Source: Streptomyces thermolilacinus SPC6
Lineage (GTDB): Bacteria > Actinomycetota > Actinomycetes > Streptomycetales > Streptomycetaceae
Direction of reading: 5' to 3'
DNA length: 64,000 bases
Assembly (NCBI RefSeq): GCF_000478605.2
Contig: NZ_ASHX02000001.1
Location: forward strand, 3,201,895 to 3,265,894
The notes below the pieces were generated by a model that ran no database searches, was not told the origin of the DNA, and saw nothing but the letters and a program-made list of their open reading frames with translations. Below, piece after piece: positions 49,692 through 58,703 of this stretch (within the stretch, counting starts at the first letter, position 1; every line of letters starts with the position of its first letter). The position numbers and the translations under genes are program-made.

Positions 49692-50402
49692 GTGTCCGAG
49701 GCAGAGGAACTTCCCCCTGCGCCCCAGGAGGCGCACACGGTCTTCGGTGAGTTCTTCCCGGAAGCGGTCCGGTACGCGGAGTTGCTCGCGGACGCGGGAG
49801 TCAAGCGCGGCCTCATCGGCCCCCGCGAAGTGCCGCGGCTGTGGGAGAGGCACCTGCTGAACTGCGCCGTCCTCTCCGAGGTCGTGCCCGAGGGCGTCAC
49901 CGTGTGCGACGTGGGCTCCGGAGCCGGACTGCCCGGCATCCCGCTCGCGCTCGTACGGCCCGACCTGAAGATCACGCTTCTTGAGCCCCTGCTCCGCCGG
50001 ACCAACTTCCTCCAGGAGGTCGTCGAGCTGCTGGGGCTGGACCACGTGACCGTCGCCCGCGGTCGGGCCGAGGAGATGCTGGGCAAGCTGCCCCCGGTGC
50101 ACGTGGTCACGGCCCGCGCCGTCGCCCCGCTGGACCGGCTCGCCGGATGGGGTGTTCCGCTCCTGCGCCCCTACGGCGAGATGCTCGCCCTGAAGGGCGA
50201 CACGGCCGAGGAGGAGATCCAGAGCGCCCGCGCCGCACTCAGCAAGCTGGGCGTCGTCCGTACTTCCGTTCTCCACGTCGGGGAGGGCATCGTCGATCCG
50301 ATGTCCACCGTCGTGCGGGTCGAGGTCGGCGAGAGCCCCGGCGGAGTGCGGTTCGCCGCCAAGCGGGCCAAGGCCGCGAGGACGTCGCGCCGTCGCCGGT
50401 GA
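49692..50402 (+). CDS. rsmG: 16S rRNA (guanine527-N7) methyltransferase RsmG/GidB
   Basis: The product has 236 residues from the GTG at 49692 (VSEAEELPPAPQEAHTVFGE) behind GGAAGGACGG. An earlier in-frame GTG at 49668 adds eight residues. It carries SAM motif VCDVGSGAGLPGIPLALVRP at about 74-93 and VTARAVAPLDRLAGWGVPLL. Loss of RsmG gives low-level streptomycin resistance and can raise antibiotic production in Streptomyces (established for S. coelicolor). Confidence 0.95.
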   Translation: MSEAEELPPAPQEAHTVFGEFFPEAVRYAELLADAGVKRGLIGPREVPRLWERHLLNCAVLSEVVPEGVTVCDVGSGAGLPGIPLALVRPDLKITLLEPLLRRTNFLQEVVELLGLDHVTVARGRAEEMLGKLPPVHVVTARAVAPLDRLAGWGVPLLRPYGEMLALKGDTAEEEIQSARAALSKLGVVRTSVLHVGEGIVDPMSTVVRVEVGESPGGVRFAAKRAKAARTSRRRR

Positions 50403-50472
50403 CGGCCGGTTGAATGGCCCGGCTTTCCTTACGGAGTGTCGAGAGGGTGTGACCCTGCGGCGCGTGCATCGT

Positions 50473-50486
50473 GTTTCACGTGAAAC
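50473..50486. promoter_or_regulatory. parS: parS site upstream of parA
   Basis: GTTTCACGTGAAAC, the exact palindromic ParB site of Streptomyces. Confidence 0.95.
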
Positions 50487-50572
50487 GTCGCTCACTGCTG
50501 CAGGGAATCATCAGCCGCGGCCGTGCGGCCGCCGCGCCAGGACGCCGTAGGTCCCCCGACGGGGCGACGGAG

Positions 50573-50581
50573 TTGTCCACA
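50573..50581. promoter_or_regulatory. DnaA box in the parA 5' region
   Basis: TTGTCCACA, a perfect consensus box lying between the two parS sites around the parA start. Confidence 0.5.
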
Positions 50582-50635
50582 GAAGTGGATTCCTCCACAG
50601 AACAAGGGGCCTCGCTGGTTCGCGACACCGGAAGC

Positions 50636-51721
50636 ATGGCAGGCTCTGTTCATCGCGAGCCTGAAGCCGAGGAGAGTGAATCCTTGCGGTCCGACGCCAA
50701 CATCGCGGGACCGATGACCGACCCGGTCCCCGGTCCCCGTACCGAATCGCTCGGGGACGATGTTTCACGTGAAACACATCCCCCGCTGGATGACACCTCC
50801 ATGGGTTCAGCCGCCCCGCTGGCCGTACAGGCGCTGGGGCGGGCCGGCCAGGGGCTTCCCCGGCCGGAGCGGACCCGCATCATGGTCGTGGCCAACCAGA
50901 AGGGCGGCGTGGGGAAGACCACCACCACGGTCAACATCGCCGCCTCCCTGGCCCTCCACGGCGCCCGCGTCCTGGTGATCGATCTTGACCCGCAGGGCAA
51001 CGCGTCCACGGCTCTGGGGATCGACCACCACGCGGAAGTCCCCTCGATCTATGACGTCCTCGTGGACAGCAAGCCGCTCTCCGATGTGGTGCAGCCGGTC
51101 CTGGACGTCGAAGGCCTCTTCTGCGCCCCCGCCACCATCGATCTCGCCGGTGCGGAGATCGAACTGGTGTCGCTGGTGGCGCGGGAGAGTCGGCTTCAGC
51201 GGGCGATCCGGGCCTACGAGCAGCCGCTGGACTACATCCTCATCGACTGCCCGCCGTCGCTCGGCCTGCTCACGGTCAACGCCATGGTGGCCGGCGCGGA
51301 GGTGCTGATCCCCATCCAGTGCGAGTACTACGCGCTGGAGGGCCTGGGCCAGCTTCTGCGCAACGTCGATCTGGTGCGGGGCCACCTCAACCCGGACCTG
51401 CATGTGTCGACGATCCTGCTGACCATGTACGACGGCCGGACCAGGCTCGCCTCGCAGGTCGCCGAGGAGGTGCGCAACCACTTCGGCGACGAGGTGCTGC
51501 GCACCAGCATCCCGCGGTCGGTCCGCATCTCGGAGGCGCCGAGCTACGGGCAGACGGTCCTCACGTATGACCCGGGCTCCAGCGGGGCGCTGTCCTATCT
51601 GGAAGCCGCCCGTGAGATCGCGTTCCGGGGGGTGGGCATGCACTACGACGCCCAGCACGCCCACACGGGCACGCAGCAATACCAGCACAGTCAGCACAGC
51701 ATGTCGGAGGGGAACCAGTGA
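50636..51721 (+). CDS. parA: Chromosome-partitioning ATPase ParA
   Basis: The product has 361 residues with this start. A poorly conserved N-terminal region is followed by the ParA/MinD ATPase: KGGVGKTTT deviant Walker A (about residues 90-98), LVIDLDPQGNAS, and YILIDCPPSLGLLTVNAM. ParA drives segregation of oriC regions bound by ParB, in Streptomyces during sporulation septation. The start is uncertain. The frame is open from a GTG at 50471 that sits on a parS site. A TTG at 50684 has the best ribosome site (GAGGAGAG). The ATG at 50801 begins nearest to the conserved domain. A second parS lies inside the coding region. Confidence 0.93.
   Translation: MAGSVHREPEAEESESLRSDANIAGPMTDPVPGPRTESLGDDVSRETHPPLDDTSMGSAAPLAVQALGRAGQGLPRPERTRIMVVANQKGGVGKTTTTVNIAASLALHGARVLVIDLDPQGNASTALGIDHHAEVPSIYDVLVDSKPLSDVVQPVLDVEGLFCAPATIDLAGAEIELVSLVARESRLQRAIRAYEQPLDYILIDCPPSLGLLTVNAMVAGAEVLIPIQCEYYALEGLGQLLRNVDLVRGHLNPDLHVSTILLTMYDGRTRLASQVAEEVRNHFGDEVLRTSIPRSVRISEAPSYGQTVLTYDPGSSGALSYLEAAREIAFRGVGMHYDAQHAHTGTQQYQHSQHSMSEGNQ
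50762..50775. promoter_or_regulatory. parS: parS site inside the parA 5' coding region
   Basis: Exact GTTTCACGTGAAAC, read in the parA frame as part of DVSRETH. Confidence 0.95.
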
Positions 51722-52812
51722 GTGAGCGACGTAGGGGGCTGGGACGTGGGCTCGGCGCCCTGATTCCCGGTGCCCCCCAGGAGAGGCAGACCGCCTCGGT
51801 CGGAACGGCGTCCACGTCGCCCACGGCCATTCCGGCCCTGGGCGCCGAGCGTGGTGTCGCCGCCTCCAAGCTGGCGACCCTCCCGCAGGGGACCCTCGCC
51901 GACAGCGGGGTCGCGCTGCCGGAGCAGTCCGAGGGCACGGCCGTGGCGATGCCCGCGGGCGTTCACTTCGCCGAGCTGCCGCTGGACTCCATCGCGCCCA
52001 ACCCGCGCCAGCCCCGGGAGGTGTTCGACGACGAGGCCCTCGGCGAACTGGTGACCTCCATCAAGGAGGTGGGTCTCCTCCAGCCCGTCGTCGTCCGCCC
52101 CGTCGCCCCGGAGCGGTACGAGCTGATCATGGGTGAACGCCGTCTGCGGGCCTGCCGTGAAGCCGGCCTGGAGCGTGTCGCGGCGATCGTCCGCGACACC
52201 GAGGACGACAAGCTGCTGCTGGACGCCCTCCTGGAGAACCTGCACCGGGCTCAGCTGAACCCGCTGGAGGAGGCCGCCGCCTACGACCAGCTGCTGAAGG
52301 ACTTCGACTGCACGCACGACCAGCTGGCGGACCGGATCGGACGGTCCCGTTCGCAGATCACCAACACGCTGCGTCTGCTCCGCCTCTCGGCGCCCGTGCG
52401 GAACCGGGTGGCTGCCGGAGTGCTGTCGGCCGGTCACGCGCGGGCGTTGCTGGGCGTGGAGGACCCGGAGGAGCAGGACAAGCTGGCAAGCCGCATTGTG
52501 GAGGAAGGGCTCTCCGTCCGCACAGTCGAGGAGATCGTCCAGCTGATGGGCTCCGAGCCTCGCAAGGCGCCGAAGGCGAAGAAGCCGCGTGCGGGCGCCC
52601 GGGTCGCCCCGGAGCTGAGCGAACTGGCCACGCGGCTCTCGGACCGTTTCGAGACCCGTGTGAAGGTCGATCTCGGCCAGAAGAAGGGCAAGATCGTCGT
52701 CGAGTTCGCCTCGATGGAGGACCTGAACCGGATTCTCGGCACCCTGGGTGAGCAGCGGGTTCTCGCCAAGGGGAACACCTCGCCGTCGGACGCCTCCGAC
52801 AGCGAGGGCTGA
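51718..52812 (+). CDS. parB: Chromosome-partitioning protein ParB (CTP-dependent clamp)
   Basis: The product has 364 residues from the GTG overlapping the parA stop by 4 bp (VSERRRGLGRGLGALIPGAP). The N-terminal CTPase region has GERRLRA and LLLDALLENLHRAQLNPLEE with the ENxxR signature. The central helix-turn-helix is DQLADRIGRSRSQITNTLRL. A C-terminal dimerisation domain contains LGQKKGKIVVEF. It binds the parS sites in this window. Confidence 0.96.
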   Translation: MSERRRGLGRGLGALIPGAPQERQTASVGTASTSPTAIPALGAERGVAASKLATLPQGTLADSGVALPEQSEGTAVAMPAGVHFAELPLDSIAPNPRQPREVFDDEALGELVTSIKEVGLLQPVVVRPVAPERYELIMGERRLRACREAGLERVAAIVRDTEDDKLLLDALLENLHRAQLNPLEEAAAYDQLLKDFDCTHDQLADRIGRSRSQITNTLRLLRLSAPVRNRVAAGVLSAGHARALLGVEDPEEQDKLASRIVEEGLSVRTVEEIVQLMGSEPRKAPKAKKPRAGARVAPELSELATRLSDRFETRVKVDLGQKKGKIVVEFASMEDLNRILGTLGEQRVLAKGNTSPSDASDSEG

Positions 52813-52985
52813 CCCTCCGCAGGAGCCATACACCGAGGGCGGGTCTCTCTCCGGAGTTCACCGGGGCGAGGTCCGCCCTTTGGCCTTTTCCCGTATGCGC
52901 GTCATCGCCCGATCGATACGATGCGTTCGGGTATGCGCATCCGCCGTCGTGGTGCGGCAGGCGAAGGAAGTGAGGGATCACCTTC

Positions 52986-53603
52986 ATGGGACGTCGGCTC
53001 GTACCGCTCACCTTGGACAACCTCCCGGACCTTCCCAAGCGCTGCCGGACGTGTGTCTTCTGGGAGCTCGACCCCGTCAGTGGTGAGGCCGCCGTCAAAG
53101 CCGGGACACCCGAGCTGGAGAAGGAGGCCTGGATCTCCGCCGTCCTGCTCGACTGGGGCTCGTGCGGCCGCGTCGTCTACGTGGACGAGGTTCCGGTGGG
53201 GTATGTGATGTACGCGCCGCCCGCCTATGTGCCGCGCTCCACGGCCTTCCCCACCAGTCCCGTGTCCCCGGACGCCGTCCAGTTGATGACCGCCTGGATC
53301 ACTCCGGGCTACCAGGGCCAGGGGCTGGGGCGGGTGATGGTGCAGACGGTGGCGAAGGACCTGCTGCGGCGCGGGTTCAAGGCCATCGAGGCGTTCGGCG
53401 ACGCCCGCTGGAAGGAGCCGGCGTGTGTCCTGCCCGCCGACCACCTGCTGTCCGTCGGGTTCAAGACCGTGCGCCCCCACCCGGTGTACCCACGCCTCCG
53501 GCTCGAACTGCGGAGCACGCTGTCGTGGAAGGAGGACGTGGAGCTGGCACTGGACCGCCTGCTCGGCGCGGTCCAGAAGGAGCCCGCGCTGCGTCCGCTC
53601 TGA
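52986..53603 (+). CDS. GNAT-family N-acetyltransferase
   Basis: The product has 205 residues from the ATG at 52986 behind GAGGGATCAC. A Cys pair in KRCRTCVFWEL is near the N terminus. The acetyl-CoA pocket motif WITPGYQGQGLGRVMVQTVA is at about 100-120, followed by KAIEAFGDARW. The substrate is unknown. It lies between parB and trxA and is conserved there in Streptomyces. Confidence 0.85.
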   Translation: MGRRLVPLTLDNLPDLPKRCRTCVFWELDPVSGEAAVKAGTPELEKEAWISAVLLDWGSCGRVVYVDEVPVGYVMYAPPAYVPRSTAFPTSPVSPDAVQLMTAWITPGYQGQGLGRVMVQTVAKDLLRRGFKAIEAFGDARWKEPACVLPADHLLSVGFKTVRPHPVYPRLRLELRSTLSWKEDVELALDRLLGAVQKEPALRPL

Positions 53604-53614
53604 CCGCCTGTACG

Positions 53615-53649
53615 ACGAACGGCCCACCCCTTGAGGATGGGCCGTTCGT
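53615..53649. terminator. Bidirectional terminator between the GNAT gene and trxA
   Basis: The arms ACGAACGGCCCA (53615-53626) and TGGGCCGTTCGT (53638-53649) are exact complements. It lies between convergent genes and abuts two parS sites. Confidence 0.85.
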
Positions 53650-53663
53650 GTTTCACGTGAAAC
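53650..53663. promoter_or_regulatory. parS: parS site (first of a pair)
   Basis: Exact GTTTCACGTGAAAC immediately after the terminator arm. Confidence 0.95.
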
Positions 53664-53666
53664 GCC

Positions 53667-53680
53667 GTTTCACGTGAAAC
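53667..53680. promoter_or_regulatory. parS: parS site (second of a pair)
   Basis: Exact GTTTCACGTGAAAC, three bases after the previous copy, six bases before the trxA stop codon. Confidence 0.95.
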
Positions 53681-53685
53681 GAAGG

Positions 53686-54030
53686 TCAGGCCTTCGGGGC
53701 CGCGTCGCCGATGAAGTCGGCCAGGTCGCGGACGATCGCGGCCTTCGGCTTGGCGCCGACGATGGTCTTGGCGACCTCGCCACCCTGGTAGACGTTCAGG
53801 GTCGGGATCGACATGACGCCGTACTTCGCAGCCGTGGCCGGGTTCTGGTCGATGTTGAGCTTGACGATCTCGATCTGATCGCCGTACTCGTCGGCGATCG
53901 CCTGGAGGGACGGGGCGATCTGGCGGCACGGACCGCACCACTCGGCCCAGAAGTCCACCAGCACGGGCTTGTCGCTCTTGAGGACGGTCTCCTCGAACGA
54001 ATCGTCGGTCACTGCCTTGAGGTCGGCCAC
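53686..54030 (-). CDS. trxA: Thioredoxin
   Basis: The product has 114 residues from the GTG at 54030 behind GAAGGAGGCCACC. It has the redox site [14 protein letters not shown] (Cys32 and Cys35) and the cis-Pro region [12 protein letters not shown]. It reduces cytoplasmic disulfides and is recharged by TrxB, whose gene lies upstream in the same unit. Confidence 0.97.
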   Translation of the reverse strand: MADLKAVTDDSFEETVLKSDKPVLVDFWAEWCGPCRQIAPSLQAIADEYGDQIEIVKLNIDQNPATAAKYGVMSIPTLNVYQGGEVAKTIVGAKPKAAIVRDLADFIGDAAPKA

Positions 54031-54079
54031 GGTGGCCTCCTTCACTGTGCGGGGTGTGGGGTGTGGGGAATCGTGAGGG

Positions 54080-55054
54080 TCAGACCGCGGGGGTCTTCTC
54101 CGGCTCGGCCACCTTCTCCGTGTCGGCGAGGGCGGCGAGGAAGCGCTCGGCGTCCAGGGCGGCGGAGCAGCCCGTGCCCGCGGCCGTGATGGCCTGGCGG
54201 TACGTGTGGTCCACGACGTCACCGGCGGCGAAGACGCCCGTCACGTTGGTGCGCGTGGAGGGGGCGTCCACCTTCAGGTAGCCCTCGTCGTCCAGCTCCA
54301 GCTGGCCCTTGAACAGCTCCGTGCGCGGGTCGTGGCCGACGGCGATGAACAGACCCGTGACCGGCAGCTCGGAGGTCTCGCCCGACTTGGTGTTGCGCAG
54401 GGTGAGCCCGCTGAGCTTCTGGTCGCCGTGGATCTCCGCGACCTCGCTGTCCCAGGCGAACTTGATCTTCGGGTCGGCGAAGGCGCGCTCCTGCATCGCC
54501 TTGGAGGCGCGCAGGGTGTCCCGACGGTGCACGACGGTGACCGACTTCGCGAAGCGGGAGAGGAAGGTCGCCTCCTCCATCGCCGTGTCACCGCCGCCGA
54601 CGACGGCGATGTCGTGGTCCTTGAAGAAGAACCCGTCGCAGGTGGCGCACCAGGAGACACCGCGGCCGGAAAGGGTGTCCTCGTTCGGCAGGCCCAGCTT
54701 GCGGTGCTGGGAACCGGTGGCCACGATGACCGCCTTGGCGCGGTGGACCGTGCCCGCGGTGTCCGTCACGGTCTTGATGTCGCCGGTCAGATCGACGGCG
54801 ACGATGTCGTCCGGGATGAGTTCGGCGCCGAAGCGCTCGGCCTGCGCGCGCATGTTGTCCATGAGCTCGGGGCCCATGATGCCGTCACGGAACCCGGGGA
54901 AGTTCTCCACGTCGGTCGTGTTCATCAGGGCGCCACCGGAGGTGACGGCGCCCTCGAAGACCAGCGGCTTCAGCGACGCGCGTGCGGTGTAGAGCGCCGC
55001 CGTGTAGCCGGCGGGCCCGGAGCCGATGATGATCACGTTTCGGACGTCGCTCAC
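54080..55054 (-). CDS. trxB: Thioredoxin reductase
   Basis: The product has 324 residues from the GTG at 55054 ([20 protein letters not shown]) behind GACGAGGAAG. It has the FAD motif, the redox site [10 protein letters not shown], the NADPH motif [15 protein letters not shown] and the FAD motif [10 protein letters not shown]. It transfers NADPH electrons to TrxA. A SigR-type promoter precedes it. Longer in-frame openings upstream are not conserved. Confidence 0.97.
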   Translation of the reverse strand: MSDVRNVIIIGSGPAGYTAALYTARASLKPLVFEGAVTSGGALMNTTDVENFPGFRDGIMGPELMDNMRAQAERFGAELIPDDIVAVDLTGDIKTVTDTAGTVHRAKAVIVATGSQHRKLGLPNEDTLSGRGVSWCATCDGFFFKDHDIAVVGGGDTAMEEATFLSRFAKSVTVVHRRDTLRASKAMQERAFADPKIKFAWDSEVAEIHGDQKLSGLTLRNTKSGETSELPVTGLFIAVGHDPRTELFKGQLELDDEGYLKVDAPSTRTNVTGVFAAGDVVDHTYRQAITAAGTGCSAALDAERFLAALADTEKVAEPEKTPAV

Positions 55055-55123
55055 GGGTTTCTTCCTCGTCTCTGCAGACTGCCTACTGCCTACGGGGGCC
55101 GGTTCAAGACTCTCAACCCACCC

Positions 55124-55150
55124 AACGGATACTACGGGGCGCGCATTCCC
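55124..55150 (-). promoter_or_regulatory. SigR-type promoter of trxB-trxA
   Basis: On the reverse strand GGGAAT (55145-55150) is followed by 18 bases and GTT (55124-55126), the disulfide-stress SigR consensus. It is about 70 bp upstream of the trxB GTG. SigR control of trxBA is established in S. coelicolor. Confidence 0.85.
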
Positions 55151-55181
55151 GTAGGGCCCGTGCGGCTTCCGGCTGTGCCTG

Positions 55182-56105
55182 TCAGGGACGCGGCTGGGAC
55201 TCCTTGAGCAGCACGTCCGCGGGACCGGAGGAGGTCTTCGCCGTCGTGCAGGAGGCGTCCACGATGTAGACATCGACCTGCGTCTCGGTCCGGGGATGCG
55301 GGAGGACCACGAGGTAGGCGGACCGTCCCCGGTACTCGCCGCGCTCCGCCCCGAGCGGCTGCTCACCTCGGTCCACACCCTGCGTCACGCACTCCGGCAG
55401 TGGCGGACCGGACCGCTTGATCATCGGGTCGGGGCTGTCCGCGGACGCGCCCTCCGACTGGAGGCGTGGCGATGTGCCCCCCTCGGTCCGCTCGGGGGCG
55501 CTGAGCAGGGAGCGCACCTTGTCCGGGAGCGCCGCCCCGGAGAAGAGGCGCTCATCCGGGCCGGACGCGCTTTGGACGTGGGTGGCGGTGGGCGTGTCAC
55601 CGGTCAGGTCCGCCGTTTGGAAGAGGAGGACCCCCAGGCCGACCGCCGCCAGGCCGCAGGCGGCGCTGATCACCGTGGAGCGGCGGCGGCGCCGGGCAGG
55701 GGCCCGCCCGGGCCCGGTGGAGCCGGAGGGACGGCCTGCCGGTGCGCCCACCGGACGGTCCACCGCCTTGGAACGGGGACCTCCAGCGGCCGACGTGACG
55801 GGCTCCCGCGTGGTTTCACGTGAAACCACGGCGGAGTCGTCGGGAGCGGTGGCGTCGAGGAGGACCTCGGCGGCCAGCGCGGCATCGATGCGCTCCACCA
55901 CGTCGACCGGCATGCGAGGGGGGCCGGGCAGCGTACCGAGCAGGCCGCGGATCTCCTCCAGGGAGTCACGGACGTCGGCGCACAGTTCGCAGCGGTCCAG
56001 ATGGCGGCGTACGTCCGCCGTGCGGGACGGCGGGAGGATGCCCTCGGCGAGATCGGAGATCTCGGAGACGTCGGGGTGCTGAGTCGTGTCGGCCGTGGAT
56101 GTCAC
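55182..56105 (-). CDS. rsmA: Anti-sigma factor RsmA
   Basis: The product has 307 residues from the GTG at 56105 overlapping the sigM stop by 4 bp. The N-terminal zinc-finger-like anti-sigma motif is His35-x3-Cys39-x2-Cys42 in [12 protein letters not shown]. An Arg/Pro-rich linker, a single membrane helix ([20 protein letters not shown]) and an extracytoplasmic C-terminal part with Cys residues in [10 protein letters not shown] and DASCTT follow. The S. coelicolor homologue inhibits SigM and was reported to bind a [2Fe-2S] cluster (from memory). A parS site is embedded in its coding sequence. Confidence 0.9.
   Translation of the reverse strand: MTSTADTTQHPDVSEISDLAEGILPPSRTADVRRHLDRCELCADVRDSLEEIRGLLGTLPGPPRMPVDVVERIDAALAAEVLLDATAPDDSAVVSRETTREPVTSAAGGPRSKAVDRPVGAPAGRPSGSTGPGRAPARRRRRSTVISAACGLAAVGLGVLLFQTADLTGDTPTATHVQSASGPDERLFSGAALPDKVRSLLSAPERTEGGTSPRLQSEGASADSPDPMIKRSGPPLPECVTQGVDRGEQPLGAERGEYRGRSAYLVVLPHPRTETQVDVYIVDASCTTAKTSSGPADVLLKESQPRP
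55813..55826. promoter_or_regulatory. parS: parS site inside rsmA
   Basis: Exact GTTTCACGTGAAAC, coding for VVSRET in rsmA. It lies about 5 kb from parA. Confidence 0.95.
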
Positions 56106-56809
56106 GCGCGTCCACCTCCGCCCTTCACAGCAGCAGGATCAGTCGGTCCTGGGTCCCTCGGTCCCGATGTCGGTGGGACGGATGTCCCCGGCGTCCGGTT
56201 CCTTCCCCCATCGGCAGCGGTGTTATCCCCGGGGCCGGGACGCAGATGAGTGAGGAGGGGGACGAGACGGGCGCGGCCCCGGGCGCAGCGGCTCTTCACC
56301 GTCCCGGTGGGCACGCCCAGGATCTCGGCGGCCTCGGCCACGGGATAGCCCTGCATGTCCACGAGCACCAGGGCGGCGCGCTGGTCCGCCGGGAGACTCG
56401 TGAGGGCCGCGAGCAGCTGACGGTGGAGGTCCTGCCGCTCGGCGGGCGCCTCGGCGGACTCGTGCGGCTCCAGGAGCTGCTCCAGCCGCTTTGTGTCGTT
56501 CAGGGGCGCGGTCCTGCGGGAGGCGGTCTTACGGGCCCGGTCCAGGCAGGCGTTGACGGTGATGCGGTGCAGCCAGGTCGTCACAGCGGACTGTCCCCGG
56601 AAGGTGTGGGCGGCCCGGAAGGCCGAGACGAGGGCGTCCTGGACGGCGTCCGCCGCATCCTCCCGGTCGCCGAGCGTGCGGATGGCGACGGCCCAGAGCC
56701 GGTCGCGATGGCGCCGTACCAGCTCGCCGAAGGCGTCGGGGTCCCCCGCGACATGCCGGGCCAGCAGGTCCTGGTCCGGCACACCGGCTTCGTCACGGCC
56801 GTGGGACAT
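56102..56809 (-). CDS. sigM: ECF RNA polymerase sigma factor SigM
   Basis: The product has 235 residues from the ATG at 56809 (MSHGRDEAGVPDQDLLARHV) behind GGGGAGAAACC. Region 2 has FGELVRRHRDRLWAVAIRTL, DAADAVQDALVSAFRAAHTF and WLHRITVNACLD. Region 4 has LVLVDMQGYPVAEAAEILGV and GTVKSRCARGRARL. It is paired with its anti-sigma factor RsmA. A Pro/Gly-rich tail ends the protein. Confidence 0.94.
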   Translation of the reverse strand: MSHGRDEAGVPDQDLLARHVAGDPDAFGELVRRHRDRLWAVAIRTLGDREDAADAVQDALVSAFRAAHTFRGQSAVTTWLHRITVNACLDRARKTASRRTAPLNDTKRLEQLLEPHESAEAPAERQDLHRQLLAALTSLPADQRAALVLVDMQGYPVAEAAEILGVPTGTVKSRCARGRARLVPLLTHLRPGPGDNTAADGGRNRTPGTSVPPTSGPRDPGPTDPAAVKGGGGRA

Positions 56810-56841
56810 GCGGTTTCTCCCCTGGATCGGAGCCGGCGCCG

Positions 56842-58584
56842 CTACGGACGCGCCTGTTGTCCCGTGAAGGTGACCTCGGTGATGCCCTGCTTGTGCCCGG
56901 CGGTGCTGTACTCGTCCCCCGAGGTGTAGGGCATCGCGGTCATCCACACGAGCACATAGCGGCTCCTCACCGGCTTCTCCGCGCTCACCTCCAGGGACTT
57001 CCCGCTGGTACGCCCCGTACCGATCTTCGGCATCTCCTCCAGCGCGGTGGCCGGGGACAGGGCGTCCGCGGCGTAGAGCGTGAGCGTGGTGTGGTCCCCG
57101 ACGTACCGCAGGGCTATCGAGGCCTTCGACACGTCCTGCTCCGCCCCGAGGTCGTAGACGATGCCGACGCCCTTCTTCACCCGCGGGTCCAGTTCGGGGC
57201 CTTCGACGTAGCTCTTGCTGCGCCAGTAGCTCGACGGGTCGGAGTCGTGGGTGTTCCCCGCGTCCCCCGCGTCCTGGGGGGTGCCGTCCGGGGCGTACTC
57301 CTTGGAGTCCTTGACGGGAAGCGGGACCAGCTGGGGCGCGGCCTTGTCGTCGATGGACGGGCCGGGGGACGGCTGGGTCGTGCCCGGGTCGTTGTTCGAG
57401 CCGCGCTGGTCGAGGAGCCGGTCGGCGATCTGCCAGCTGCCGAGGCCCAGCGCGGCGATCAGCAGCGCGGAGACGGCCCACTTCAGCACCTTGCCGGTGC
57501 GGCTCTCCAGGGGCGCGGGCGGCGGGAGCACGGGCTGGGTGGTGGCGGTGCCGGGGTGCGGCTGGGGGCGGCCGTACGTGCCCTGCTGGTAGGTCGTGCG
57601 CTGGTATTCCGGCGCGGGCGGGAACTCGGGCTCCGGCGGACGGATGCGGGGCATGGCCGCGACGGCCTTGGCCAGCTCGTCGGGGGTCGTGCAGGGCGGG
57701 TCCTGGCGGGAGGCGGTCGCGCCGTCGTTGACGAGCGCGCGCATGGCCAGGTCGGACAGACCCCGGTGGACGCCGGCCCGCACCTGGTCGGGGGCGATGA
57801 GCCCCATGCCCTTCGGCAGGCCCGTCAGTCCGTGGGCGTCGTTCTCGTACGGCCAGCGCTGCGTCAGCGCCGCGTAGAGGAGCGCGCCGATCGCCTCCGT
57901 GTCGGTGCGCTGGGGGCGGTCGACGGTGATGCCGCGCAGCGCGGCGTTCACGGCGAGGCCGCGGATCCGGTACTGCCCGGTGGAGGTGCGCAGTACGGCG
58001 CTGGGGGTGAGCCGCAGATGGGCGAGGCCCTCGCGGTGCGCGGCGGCCATCGCCTGGGAGACCTGGCTGACGAGCTGGTAGGCGTCGTAGGGCTCGAGGG
58101 GGCCGGAGGCGAGCAGGGCGGTCAGCTCGGTGGCGTCCGGCAGCCACTCGTGCACCACGTAGACGAGGTCGTTCTCCTCGACGGCGTCGAGTACCTGGAC
58201 GAACCGGGGGTCGCCGAGCAGAGCGGAGGCGCGTGCGGCCGCGAGGACGGAACGGGCCCTGGGGTGGTCGGCGGGCAGGATGTGCACGCCGACGGCGCGG
58301 CGCAGCTTCTCGTCGACGGCCCGCCAGCTGCTGAAACCGTCCAGTCGGGTGACGCACTCCTCGAGCCGGTAGCGGCGGGCGAGTTTGTGCCCGCTGTGCA
58401 GTTCCGGGGACTTGATGGCGGGTTCGTCGGCGGCTTCCTGTTCGCCGTTCGTGTTTCGGGAAGACATGTCCGTCGCGTCCTGCGCTTCCGCCCCGTCGGC
58501 CGTGGTCCTGTCCGCCTTGGCGGTCAGCGGGTCGCCACCGCTGTTGTCGGCCACGTCGACGGCAGCCGTGCTACGTTCCGCCAC
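56842..58584 (-). CDS. Membrane pseudokinase associated with MurJ
   Basis: The product has 580 residues from the GTG at 58584 behind GGGGAGGCAGG; an in-frame ATG at 58644 is possible. The kinase-like domain (about 70-315) is degenerate. The HRDxKPxN catalytic loop is replaced by LAHLRLTPSAVLRTS and the DFG by RIRGLAV, so catalysis is unlikely. A Pro/Gln/Tyr linker follows. A membrane helix (VLKWAVSALLIAALGLGSW) is near 375-393. The extracytoplasmic domain (about 420-580) contains SSYWRSKSYVEGP and looks like a discoidin/carbohydrate-binding fold. In mycobacteria the same pseudokinase and ectodomain are fused to MviN; here murJ is the adjacent upstream gene. Confidence 0.85.
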   Translation of the reverse strand: MAERSTAAVDVADNSGGDPLTAKADRTTADGAEAQDATDMSSRNTNGEQEAADEPAIKSPELHSGHKLARRYRLEECVTRLDGFSSWRAVDEKLRRAVGVHILPADHPRARSVLAAARASALLGDPRFVQVLDAVEENDLVYVVHEWLPDATELTALLASGPLEPYDAYQLVSQVSQAMAAAHREGLAHLRLTPSAVLRTSTGQYRIRGLAVNAALRGITVDRPQRTDTEAIGALLYAALTQRWPYENDAHGLTGLPKGMGLIAPDQVRAGVHRGLSDLAMRALVNDGATASRQDPPCTTPDELAKAVAAMPRIRPPEPEFPPAPEYQRTTYQQGTYGRPQPHPGTATTQPVLPPPAPLESRTGKVLKWAVSALLIAALGLGSWQIADRLLDQRGSNNDPGTTQPSPGPSIDDKAAPQLVPLPVKDSKEYAPDGTPQDAGDAGNTHDSDPSSYWRSKSYVEGPELDPRVKKGVGIVYDLGAEQDVSKASIALRYVGDHTTLTLYAADALSPATALEEMPKIGTGRTSGKSLEVSAEKPVRSRYVLVWMTAMPYTSGDEYSTAGHKQGITEVTFTGQQARP

Positions 58585-58703
58585 CGTCGTTCCTGCCTCC
58601 CCATCCGATGCGCCATATTCAGCAGCCCTGCCAATTGTGCCCACAGTCCACCGCTATGCACGACACGCGGTGGGCGGCGATGGTTGTGCGAAAGCCCCCT
58701 GTT

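Noticed and set aside
50471..50635. N-terminal extension of ParA beginning FHVKR
   Set aside because: The first codons are simply the parS palindrome read in frame; no ribosome site fits and the sequence is not ParA-like.
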